DNA of 25,749 nt from JAKFWI01 sp050246435 (GTDB lineage: Bacteria; Pseudomonadota; Alphaproteobacteria; Caulobacterales; Aquidulcibacteraceae). The notes under the pieces are model-generated. The model made no database searches. It was not told the DNA's origin and saw only the letters and a list, made by a program, of their open reading frames with translations. Made by a program: the position numbers and the translations under genes. The stretch's first letter is position 1. Each line of letters opens with the position of its first letter. Shown in pieces: positions 15,578 to 23,110 of this stretch. Where the stretch lies: assembly GCA_050246435.1 (NCBI GenBank), contig JBFWWB010000022.1, positions 1-25,749 of the forward strand, in the 5' to 3' direction.

Positions 15578-16552
15578 GTGCCGCGCGCGCTTATCACCGG
15601 CATTACTGGACAGGACGGCGCCTATCTGGCGCGGCTGCTGCTGGGCAAGAACTACGACGTGTTCGGCATCGCGCGCCGCTCCAGCGGGTACGGCTTCAAC
15701 ACGGAAAACCTCAAATGGCTGGGCGTCGACGGCGACATCTCCCTGCACGACGGCGATATCACCGACCTCTCGAACCTGATGCGGTTGGTGAAAGAAATTC
15801 GGCCGGACGAGATCTACAATCTCGCGGCGCAATCCTTCGTCGCCACCTCCTGGCGCCAGCCCGTGCTTACCGCAGAGGCGACGGCCATCGGCGCGCTCAA
15901 CATGCTGGAAGCAGCGCGCGCCGAGAAGCCGGATGCGCGTTTCTATCAGGCCTCATCCTCGGAGATGTTCGGCCTGGTGCAAAGCCCCGTGCAAACCGAA
16001 AAGACGCCGTTCCATCCACGCTCACCCTACGCGGTGTCCAAGGTGTTCGGCCATTGGGCGACCGTGAATTACCGCGAGAGCTTCGGCCTGCACGCCAGCT
16101 CGGGCATCCTGTTCAATCATGAATCGCCGCTTCGCGGCCTCGAATTCGTGACACGCAAGGTCACCCACGCGGCGGCGCGCATCAAGCTGGGGCTCGAACG
16201 CGCACTGCCGCTCGGCAATATCGACGCCAAGCGCGATTGGGGCCACGCAGAGGATTATGTCCGTGCGATGTGGCTTATGCTGCAGCAGGACGCGCCCGAC
16301 GATTTCGTCATCGCTAGCGGGCGCAGCCATACGGTGCGCGAGATGTGCGAAATCGCGTTCGCGTGCGTCGGCCTCGATCCGGACGAGCATATCGTGATTA
16401 AGCCGGAGCTGTTCCGCCCTGCGGAAGTCGATCTCGTGCTGGGCGATGCCTCGAAAGCGGCCGAGAAGCTCGGCTGGAAGCCGCAGATCACCCTTGAGGA
16501 GACGATCGCGGAAATGGTCGAAGCGGACTTGCAGCGCCTGAAACGGGGATGA
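15578..16552 (+). CDS. GDP-mannose 4,6-dehydratase paralogue (Gmd-like)
   Basis: A 324-residue extended SDR clearly homologous to the first Gmd but about 30 residues shorter. Shared features are GITGQDGAYLARLLL, IARRSSGYGFNT, Q124-A-S-S127-S-E129 (catalytic Thr replaced by Ser), Y151-x3-K155 (YAVSK), GILFNHESP, and NIDAKRDWGHAEDYV. The GTG at 15578 must be the start because an in-frame TGA lies nine bases upstream; AAGGAG is about 13 bases before it. It lacks the region following the RRSS motif that the first copy carries (DDLYVDPHEKG). It probably makes the same 4-keto-6-deoxymannose intermediate or acts on a related GDP-hexose such as a heptose. Confidence 0.85.
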   Translation: MPRALITGITGQDGAYLARLLLGKNYDVFGIARRSSGYGFNTENLKWLGVDGDISLHDGDITDLSNLMRLVKEIRPDEIYNLAAQSFVATSWRQPVLTAEATAIGALNMLEAARAEKPDARFYQASSSEMFGLVQSPVQTEKTPFHPRSPYAVSKVFGHWATVNYRESFGLHASSGILFNHESPLRGLEFVTRKVTHAAARIKLGLERALPLGNIDAKRDWGHAEDYVRAMWLMLQQDAPDDFVIASGRSHTVREMCEIAFACVGLDPDEHIVIKPELFRPAEVDLVLGDASKAAEKLGWKPQITLEETIAEMVEADLQRLKRG

Positions 16553-16564
16553 GACCGAGATGAG

Positions 16565-16608
16565 ACGGGGACAGCGCGTACGCTGCGCAACAGGCGCCCA
16601 GGCCCCGT
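16565..16608. other. Nested inverted repeats between the second gmd-like gene and the DUF2793-S74 gene
   Basis: ACGGGG (16565-16570) can pair with CCCCGT (16603-16608), enclosing a CAGCG-CGTA-CGCTG hairpin (16572-16585). An imperfect 11-bp tandem repeat (GGGGATGAGAC / CGAGATGAGAC, 16545-16566) runs into it from the gmd-like stop. There is no T-run after the structure, so it is not a typical rho-independent terminator. Confidence 0.35.
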
Positions 16609-16641
16609 AATCTGCGCCGCTCCACAGCCGGAGCGAGCCCG

Positions 16642-17682
16642 TTGAGCGATACGTCCACAAATCTTGGTCTGCCTTATCTGGCGAGCGCACAGGCGCAAAA
16701 GCACGTCACGCTCAACGAGGCGCTGCTGCGCCTCGATGCGCTGGTGCAATGCACGGTGAAATCCCGCACCGTGAGCACCGAGCCCGGCAGCCCCGCCGAT
16801 GGCGATGTCTACATCCTGCCGCCCGGCAAGACTGGAACGCATTGGGCCGGCATGGCGAACCATGCGCTTGCTTATTATCGCGACGGCTTGTGGGAGCAGC
16901 TGCAGCCGCGAGAGGGCTGGCGCGCCTTCGTGCAGGATACGGATTCGCTCATCTACTACACCGGCGCGGCATGGAGCGGCATGAGTTTCACCGTCTCCGC
17001 GACGGACAAGGTGCTGGGGCGCGTCAGCGCCGGCGGCGGCGCGATCGAGGAGATCGCGTTCACCGATCAGGCTCAGGCGCTGTGCGACGATGCGAGCTTT
17101 GCAGATATGCGCACGACATTGGGCCTGGGCACGGCGGCGACGGCCAACACGGGCACGAGCGGGGCTGCGGTGCCGCTGCTCAACGGGGCGAACACCTGGT
17201 CGGGCAATGCGACGTTCAATGGCGGGCTGACGGCGTTCGGCACGGCCACTTTCTCCAATCTTTCGCTGCATTATGGTTTCGGCGACGCCACAGGCTGGAA
17301 ATACGGACCCTCGACCAACGGCAACACGCCAGGCGTTTTCTATGTGATCAATGCTTCGAATGTCGGCGCGTATCTGATCTCCGGCAACGCCTCCTGGTCG
17401 TCTACGTCGGATGCGCGGATGAAGGATGTGCAGGCGCCGTTGCGCGGCGCGCTGGACGCGATCTGCGCGCTGGCGCCGGTGGTTTATGCGCTGAAGGACG
17501 ACGCCTCGAAGCGCCTGCGCACGGGTTTGGTGGCGCAGGAGGTGGAGGCGGTGATCCCAGGCGTCGTCGATCCGCCGACGCGCGCGAACGGGCAATATGC
17601 GCTGCGCTACGGAGATCTAGTGCCGTATCTGATCGCTGCGGTGCAGGAGCTGCGCGCGTTGGTGGAGGGGCGTTCGCCGTGA
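16642..17682 (+). CDS. DUF2793 protein with C-terminal endosialidase-type (peptidase S74) intramolecular chaperone
   Basis: A 346-residue protein. The N-terminus (TNLGLPYLASAQAQKHVTLN and following, about residues 6-115) matches the DUF2793 family, seen in phage-related and other alphaproteobacterial proteins. The middle is Gly/Ala/Thr/Asn-rich and fibre-like (about 150-250). The C-terminus carries SDARMK, the S74 catalytic Ser-Lys motif (S256 and K261), followed by LAPVVYALKDD and TGLVAQEVEAVIPG, as in tail-spike chaperones that trimerise the shaft and then cut themselves off. Cleavage just before S256 would release about 91 residues. The start is TTG, with GGAG eight bases upstream. No other phage gene is near. 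A surface fibre or glycan-binding or -modifying appendage is inferred. Confidence 0.82.
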   Translation: MSDTSTNLGLPYLASAQAQKHVTLNEALLRLDALVQCTVKSRTVSTEPGSPADGDVYILPPGKTGTHWAGMANHALAYYRDGLWEQLQPREGWRAFVQDTDSLIYYTGAAWSGMSFTVSATDKVLGRVSAGGGAIEEIAFTDQAQALCDDASFADMRTTLGLGTAATANTGTSGAAVPLLNGANTWSGNATFNGGLTAFGTATFSNLSLHYGFGDATGWKYGPSTNGNTPGVFYVINASNVGAYLISGNASWSSTSDARMKDVQAPLRGALDAICALAPVVYALKDDASKRLRTGLVAQEVEAVIPGVVDPPTRANGQYALRYGDLVPYLIAAVQELRALVEGRSP

Positions 17683-17685
17683 TCT

Positions 17686-20220
17686 CTATTGCCAGCCCTG
17701 CAATTTAGGCAGGGTCGGATCGGCGCGCACCGGCCAGCGTTCGGCCTGCGCTTGATAGTATGCGCCAACGCGCGCGCACATTTCCTTCATCTGCCCTGCC
17801 GGCTGAGGCTTGTCGCGGTGCGCTGCCCAGCGCGCCGGAAAATCCGCCGGCAGGCGGGGGGCGTTCGGCGCCAAATCGGAGAAAGTGAGCAGGAAAGCGT
17901 CGCCTTCGCGTAGAACGACGCGGAAGCGAGTTGCAACGGCATCGGGCGCAAACAGAGGGCTATACGCCATGCAGCCGAAAATGCTGGAAGACGGGCTTTT
18001 CTCGCTATCGAACGTGGTGACGTCGAGGTGGAAATATCGCACGCCTTCTTGGTTCAGCGCTCGGCGCGCTGTTGCGGCGTCGCCGAAGACCATGCGGTGC
18101 CAGCTTGGCCCGAACCCTGCCGATACTTCCATCAACAGCTGTGGCGCGGGCAGCAGAAAGCAGCCTACCGGCATGACAAAGTTGACCGACCAAACCTTCT
18201 CCCCGTGCGCCGCGCCGAAAAAGTCCGCCAGGCGTCGGCACGCTGGCATCACGCCCGTTTGATCGGCAAGGCTCAAGCCCCCGGCAAGGAAGCGCACTTG
18301 GCAGGCGAAACTGCTGAATGCGCTGTCCGCCCCGTGCTGACAGGAGAGCGCGCGGAACCCGACTTTGCTCGCGTATGTTGGGATCGCCAGGCTCGGCGCG
18401 TAGACCGCTAGGAGGCCGGAGGCCGTGCACGCCGCAAGCGCCGACTTCAGATTGGATTTCCCGCCGATCAGCGTGAATAGCGCGCTCGCCGCCAAGCCGA
18501 GCGTCATCGTCGAAAGCGGAATGGTGAACACATACAGGCGCGCCAACGATCCCGGTTGGCTCACGAATTTGGTTACAAGCCATGCGCAAGCGAGCGAGAG
18601 CGCCAGACAAATAAACGGCCAACCCAGCCGTTTGCGCACCGGGACGGCGAACATGGCTGCGGCGCCCGAAGCCAAAATCACGGCCAGCGCGTGCGTGGAG
18701 AGTCCGTAAACCTGAAAATTGAGTACGACCCAGGTGTCGGACCAGCGGATGTGCGTGAGAGTGTTGGAAAGAATTTTGCCAGTATCGGAGGCGGTGCCCT
18801 CACCGAGGAAGAGCCACAGATACGGGCTGATATAGTGCGCCATGCGGGTTTGATCCGCATGGTCCAAAAACAGGCGAAACGGCGTGGCTTCGCTCATGCC
18901 GATCCAAATATAGTTCAATACTAGTACGACAGTCGCGACGCCGCCCGCAATGACGGCGGGAAGCGCCGCACGGGCGAACGTGCTCCAGCGGTGCGCCGGC
19001 GGTGCGGCGAACACGGCTGCGAGGGCGAAAAGGCCGAGAAACAATCCGACTACCGCGGCCATCGGCGTCGTGCAGATGATGGCCGCCGCGCAAAGCAGCG
19101 CCAGCACCACGAGGCCCGGCGCGAATGTCTTGACGCCGGGGCGCGCCAGCCAACTCGCCGTCCATACGGCTGCGGCGAAGAGCGCCATAACCACGTAATG
19201 TTGCTTCTGCTGGTTGTGAAAGGCGTAGACGAACGGGCATAGGAACGCGATGGCGCCGGCGGCCGCAAAGGCGCGCGAGCCGGGCAGCGCGCGCCGTAAA
19301 TAGAGCGCTACGACGCCGGCCGTGACGCACAGCGCGGCAAATCCCGCCAGCGACGCGGTGAACACGTCGCCCAGCAAAGACGCCAAAATCTGCAGACCGG
19401 CGCCTTTGGTGATCCAGAAGTGATACCAGTATTCGTTGGGCGTTAGCCCGTGATTGCGCGCAACGGCTTCGTAATAAGGCAGGTAATGGCTGGCATCGTA
19501 TTCCTCGGCGATATTGGCCAAGCCAATAATGATCAACAGTAGTGCGAGGATCACTAAGGCGAGAAGAAGTAAGGCGTTGGCTACGAGGTCGCGCTCGCGG
19601 CCGCGCGATACGGCGATCGAGCGCATGTCGATCGAGATGGCGCGTAAGCCGAGGACACAAAGCGGCGCTGCGAGAACAAGAATAAGGGGCCGATATAGAA
19701 GTCCGGCGCATCCGAGCGCGAACATCACGACGACGCACGTTGCGGCCCCGATCGCAAGATCGAGTACAATGCGCTCCGACGCGGATTGCGTAAGATCGGT
19801 GTTAAAGCGGCGCTCGATCTGGCGGCGGACGCCCCATCCCGCCCCGCGCAAAATCGCAAAGAGAAATGCAAGGAGCAGGAGCCGCCAGAGATTGTACGCG
19901 CCGAGCGGCCAACCTGTCGCGAAGTACTCGTTATGGCGAAAATCTGTGAGCCAGAAAGAAATGGTTCCGATAACGAACACGCCGCCGCCCGCCAAGGCGA
20001 GACGCAGGGTCGGCAAGCGGCGAAGGACGAGGGGCGACGCCGCCTGAAGCAGCGCGCCTACCCCCAAGCATGCGGCAAGCAAGACCACTGCCCAGCCAAT
20101 GGCGCCGAGCCTGGCCGGGTATTGCCAGGCGATGAGAGTCGCGCCAGCGGCGGCGCCAAAAAACGCTGCTACCCAGTGTAAGCACCGCACTTTGGTTGGC
20201 GCGAGCGCGGCGAGCGTCAC
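17686..20220 (-). CDS. Large polytopic membrane protein, GT-C or polymerase-like
   Basis: An 844-residue inner-membrane protein with roughly 15-17 hydrophobic segments over the first about 600 residues, then a mostly soluble C-terminal part of about 220 residues. A polar loop with EEYDASHYLPYYEAVARNHG, followed by NEYWYHFW, resembles the active-site loops of GT-C glycosyltransferases, and the overall shape would also fit a polysaccharide polymerase. I do not recognise a specific family. The start is GTG at 20220, overlapping the upstream methyltransferase stop as GTGA. Sampled lines in the coding region fall to about half GC (29 of 60 bases at 19501-19560) against 49 of 60 at 15001-15060, typical of polymerase-type genes gained separately. 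It ends three bases from the convergent DUF2793 gene. Confidence 0.7.
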   Translation of the reverse strand: MTLAALAPTKVRCLHWVAAFFGAAAGATLIAWQYPARLGAIGWAVVLLAACLGVGALLQAASPLVLRRLPTLRLALAGGGVFVIGTISFWLTDFRHNEYFATGWPLGAYNLWRLLLLAFLFAILRGAGWGVRRQIERRFNTDLTQSASERIVLDLAIGAATCVVVMFALGCAGLLYRPLILVLAAPLCVLGLRAISIDMRSIAVSRGRERDLVANALLLLALVILALLLIIIGLANIAEEYDASHYLPYYEAVARNHGLTPNEYWYHFWITKGAGLQILASLLGDVFTASLAGFAALCVTAGVVALYLRRALPGSRAFAAAGAIAFLCPFVYAFHNQQKQHYVVMALFAAAVWTASWLARPGVKTFAPGLVVLALLCAAAIICTTPMAAVVGLFLGLFALAAVFAAPPAHRWSTFARAALPAVIAGGVATVVLVLNYIWIGMSEATPFRLFLDHADQTRMAHYISPYLWLFLGEGTASDTGKILSNTLTHIRWSDTWVVLNFQVYGLSTHALAVILASGAAAMFAVPVRKRLGWPFICLALSLACAWLVTKFVSQPGSLARLYVFTIPLSTMTLGLAASALFTLIGGKSNLKSALAACTASGLLAVYAPSLAIPTYASKVGFRALSCQHGADSAFSSFACQVRFLAGGLSLADQTGVMPACRRLADFFGAAHGEKVWSVNFVMPVGCFLLPAPQLLMEVSAGFGPSWHRMVFGDAATARRALNQEGVRYFHLDVTTFDSEKSPSSSIFGCMAYSPLFAPDAVATRFRVVLREGDAFLLTFSDLAPNAPRLPADFPARWAAHRDKPQPAGQMKEMCARVGAYYQAQAERWPVRADPTLPKLQGWQ

Positions 20221-20900
20221 GCGCGCTTATGCGCGCAGAGCGCGATGATGTAGTGCGCCATTTTGTGGTAGCCGGTGTGGACCACCTCGTCGTTCATCGA
20301 GAACATGAACACCGAGTGGAAGTATCTCTGCATCAGCGCGCGCAGCTCCGGCGCGGACTTGCAATTGATGTGACCGTCCTTGCTTTGCGGGCTGGCGTAG
20401 ACCTGGCTTTCGAGCGTCGGCATGCCAATGATAAGGGCCCCGTCCGGCGTCAGCGCGGCGCGGAGCTTGGAGATCACCAGGTCGTCCATCTCCTGGGGCA
20501 GATGCTCCAGCACGTCGAGCGAATAGACGCCGTCATAGGGGCCGGCAGGTATCGGGTCTTTCGTGATGTCGACCACGTAGGCGTCGTATGGCCACTTGTC
20601 GCGCATGCGCGAACGCGCGTCCTCCACGAACACAGGATCGAAATCGGTGAGCGTGAGACGCTTCACCCCCTGGCGGACGACTGGGGCGTTGAAGCCGTCG
20701 CCGCAGCCGAATTCGAGCACGTTCTCGCGGCCCTCGAACATCTTCGCGACGAATTTGTAGCGCGCCATCGAGAACAGGATGCGCTTGGGATCGTCATACC
20801 ATTCCCAATTCTTGAGCACGCCCAGGCGGGTGGGGCCGATCTTCTGCTGCACCTCGTAGCCGTGCGCGTTGACCGGATCCCGCGTCGTCTTCTCCGCCAT
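20217..20900 (-). CDS. Class I SAM-dependent methyltransferase
   Basis: A 227-residue methyltransferase with motif I VLEFGCGDGF (residues 61-70), LTDFDPVFVEDA, GVYSLDVLEHLPQE and GALIIGMPT, matching the Methyltransf_11/23 type. The DPKRILFSMARYKFVAKM segment before motif I recalls methyltransferases of glycan clusters. ATG 20900-20898 was chosen because GGAG lies seven bases upstream (20911-20908); starts at 20906 or 20954 are in frame but poorly placed. It is joined by GTGA overlap to the large membrane protein, so both are probably translated together. Substrate unknown; modification of the same glycan is inferred. Confidence 0.83.
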   Translation of the reverse strand: MAEKTTRDPVNAHGYEVQQKIGPTRLGVLKNWEWYDDPKRILFSMARYKFVAKMFEGRENVLEFGCGDGFNAPVVRQGVKRLTLTDFDPVFVEDARSRMRDKWPYDAYVVDITKDPIPAGPYDGVYSLDVLEHLPQEMDDLVISKLRAALTPDGALIIGMPTLESQVYASPQSKDGHINCKSAPELRALMQRYFHSVFMFSMNDEVVHTGYHKMAHYIIALCAHKRA

Positions 20901-20966
20901 GCCCATTCTCCGAAAGCCGCGCGCGACGTTTGCGGCTCGCCCTCTGAAGGTCAAGAGCGCGCGGGA

Positions 20967-22781
20967 TCAGCCCGCCTCGGCGGGCGCCGTTTCGGCCGAC
21001 TGCGGCGCAGGGGTTTCCGCGAGGCGCGCGCGGCCCCGCAGCAGCAGCGCGGTGACATGCGTTTGCGCCGCCGGCCGGCCGGTGCGCGCCAGATTGACCG
21101 CCAGCATCGCCGGTGCGTCGCATGCGGCCCGCGCGAGGCCGGCGAGGGTGAAGCGATCGGCCAGCGCGCCATAGCGGCGGCTCAGAACCGCATCGCGCTC
21201 CAGCGCGAGCGCGTCTTCGGTCTGCATGTCGGCCCAGGCGTCGAGCGCGTCGTGCAGGCTGACGATCGCAAGCGGATCGAGCGCGCCGCCGTCCTTTCGA
21301 TAGGCGACGACGCCGACCGGCTCGCCGGGACGCGCCGCGGCGCGCAGCCGCGCCAGTGCCGTTTGCGCGCCGCTCGCATGCGTCAGGTCGATGAGGGCCA
21401 GCACGCCATGCGGACGGTCGCCGGCGGGAAGATCGGGTGCATAGCTCAGCAGCTCGACGGCGCCGAGCACAGCGGGCGCGCCGCCTTCCGCATCGAGGCG
21501 CGCGCGCAGGCGGCGCAGCGCGCGGTCGAGGGCCCAATAGGGATGCCACGGCGCGCGCCGGCCGGCGGGCCCGATCGTCGCGGCGCGGGCGAGGGCGCGC
21601 AACGGATGGGCCGCACGCGCAGGCGCGGCGCTTGCGCGCGAAACGGCGGCGAGTTCGGGGGGATCGTCACGCCCGCCCAATTGCCGCCGTTCGCGCCGCC
21701 ACCCTTCCACGCCGCCAAGCCAGCGCGGGTGTTCCTTCAGCGGTTGGACCGGGCCCATCCGACGCAGCAGGCCGGCGATCACGGCGTCCGAGGCGGTCTT
21801 CGCGGCGGCGACGCGCGGGCCCGGATCGCCGGCGCGGTAGAAGATCGCAGCGGCGGCTTGCGCGCGGTGAAACTCCGTCGCCCAGGCGCCGGTTTCGGCG
21901 GCGACAGCCTCCAGCGACGGCGCGCCGACGCGGATAAAGTCCGCCTCGTATGCTTCCGGTGAAAGCTCGACGGCGAGGAAATGGTCGCTGTCGTCCATCA
22001 CCTGGGCCGGCGCATCGGGCGCCATGAGGCGGGCCTGGCCGAAATCGGCGTAGGCGGCGGCTGGCGGCGGCGCGCCATCGACTGCGACGCCGAGCGCGAA
22101 GAGGCAAAGCGCGCGGCCGATCAGGGTGCTCTCGTCGGCGCGCCAATACAGCTGATGGGGATTTACCGAGCGCAGCACCGCTTGATCGAACCGGCTCGCC
22201 GTCAAGGTCGGGTGGGGATGATCCAGCGCCAGCCGCGCCAGCGCGCGCGGACCGATCGCCAGCGCGCCGTCGCGGTCGATCTTCTCCAGCAGATCGGGGA
22301 GAACGCCTTCCTCCTTCACGCGCAGGCTGGGCGCGAGCAACAGCGGCGGCGCGTCCTGCCGCAGCAGAGCGCCGGCATAGGCTAGCGCGCCGTCCGCCAA
22401 CAGGAAATCGCCGTTGAGCCACAGCAGGCGCTGGCGCACGCCCGCGCGCGCGCCGAACGCCGCACCGCGTTGATAAGCGAGCGTCAAGCTCACCGGCATG
22501 AAACCAGGGCTCAGCAGATCATCTATGGCGATGAATTCGATGCGGGCCTGGCGCGCCAACGCTGTAAACACCAGCGTGCGGCGGATGCGCTCGAAATCGT
22601 CCGTGCGGCTAAGGAAGCGCACGCCCACCGCGCCATTCTGAGCGAGGCGCGGAACATTGCCCGCCGCCAGCCAGGACGGAAGGACGAGACGCAAAAAGCG
22701 ATCGAGATGGCGCCGGCCCCAGACGGGCGCGAGGATCGTCACCAGGTTGTCATTGTCGGATGTCGGCGTCGTAGCGATCAT
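20967..22781 (-). CDS. Unidentified 604-residue protein, possible glycosyltransferase-like N-terminus
   Basis: I do not recognise this protein. Its first about 200 residues read like a GT-A fold start: NLVTILAPVWGRRHLDRF, then IEFIAIDDLL, and LLWLNGDFLLADGAL, where the NGD could stand in for a DxD metal site. A middle part (about 200-330) has DESTLIGRALCLFALG and DDSDHFLAVELSPE. The C-terminal third has a stretch (VLALIDLTH through GEPVGVVAYRK) that faintly resembles the second half of a class I methyltransferase without its glycine-rich motif I; that is a guess. No signal peptide or clear membrane helix is seen. The start has no convincing Shine-Dalgarno. It is first in the minus-strand unit, 66 bases before the methyltransferase, which supports a glycan role. 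Confidence 0.65.
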   Translation of the reverse strand: MIATTPTSDNDNLVTILAPVWGRRHLDRFLRLVLPSWLAAGNVPRLAQNGAVGVRFLSRTDDFERIRRTLVFTALARQARIEFIAIDDLLSPGFMPVSLTLAYQRGAAFGARAGVRQRLLWLNGDFLLADGALAYAGALLRQDAPPLLLAPSLRVKEEGVLPDLLEKIDRDGALAIGPRALARLALDHPHPTLTASRFDQAVLRSVNPHQLYWRADESTLIGRALCLFALGVAVDGAPPPAAAYADFGQARLMAPDAPAQVMDDSDHFLAVELSPEAYEADFIRVGAPSLEAVAAETGAWATEFHRAQAAAAIFYRAGDPGPRVAAAKTASDAVIAGLLRRMGPVQPLKEHPRWLGGVEGWRRERRQLGGRDDPPELAAVSRASAAPARAAHPLRALARAATIGPAGRRAPWHPYWALDRALRRLRARLDAEGGAPAVLGAVELLSYAPDLPAGDRPHGVLALIDLTHASGAQTALARLRAAARPGEPVGVVAYRKDGGALDPLAIVSLHDALDAWADMQTEDALALERDAVLSRRYGALADRFTLAGLARAACDAPAMLAVNLARTGRPAAQTHVTALLLRGRARLAETPAPQSAETAPAEAG

Positions 22782-23110
22782 TGGATGAGAAGGCGCGCCT
22801 TACGCGTATGCCGTTATCGCCGTTCAACGCCGCCCACGGGCGTGCGAAAAAAGCCGGCGCCGCCAGCCGCGCGCAGCTATCGCCGGGCCCGCGTTCCGAG
22901 GCAAGGCCCGGCCGCCCCGATTCGTTGACAGGTGCTCAAAGTGGTGGCTATCGTCCGCGAAGATTGCGCGCCCGGGGACTTAGCGTTTCGTGAAACCCGC
23001 GCGGCGTGCGACGCCTCCGGTTGCGCCCCGGGGCGCCTGCTGCGCTGCTCTCCGGGGGAGCATTTCTTGCGGTCTTAAGGACTGCGACCGACGCACCTTG
23101 TGAGGGGCAC
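22782..23110. other. Gene-free 329-base divergent region with structured leader
   Basis: No gene is supported here. It separates the unidentified 604-residue protein gene from the HldE-like gene. It holds a promoter candidate (22925-22954), then about 150 bases with three short inverted repeats: GTTTC-GT-GAAAC (22985-22996), the palindrome GCGCCCCGGGGCGC (23023-23036), and GCTC...GAGC around CCGG (23047-23061). Confidence 0.6.
22925..22954 (+). promoter_or_regulatory. Promoter candidate for the HldE-like gene
   Basis: A perfect -35 hexamer TTGACA (22925-22930) is followed after 17 or 18 bases by CTATCG or TATCGT (22948-22954), close to the GCTA-containing -10 element of alphaproteobacterial housekeeping promoters. 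Transcription would begin near 22960, leaving a leader of about 150 bases before ATG 23111. Confidence 0.5.

Noticed and set aside
15578..16552. Possible Rmd-type GDP-4-keto-6-deoxymannose reductase
   Set aside because: The GITGQDG start, RRSS motif and SSSE/YAVSK set belong to the dehydratase Gmd.
16642..17682. Prophage remnant
   Set aside because: No integrase, capsid, tail or lysis gene is next to it; all neighbours are glycan genes, so prophage origin is possible for this gene but not supported for the region.
20901..20954. Earlier starts for the methyltransferase ending at 20217
   Set aside because: The added residues (MTFRGRAANVARGFRR...) are basic and unlike the family, while GGAG is well spaced for the ATG at 20900.
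20196..21962. 588-residue plus-strand open frame
   Set aside because: Antisense to the methyltransferase and the 604-residue gene, with no conserved motif.
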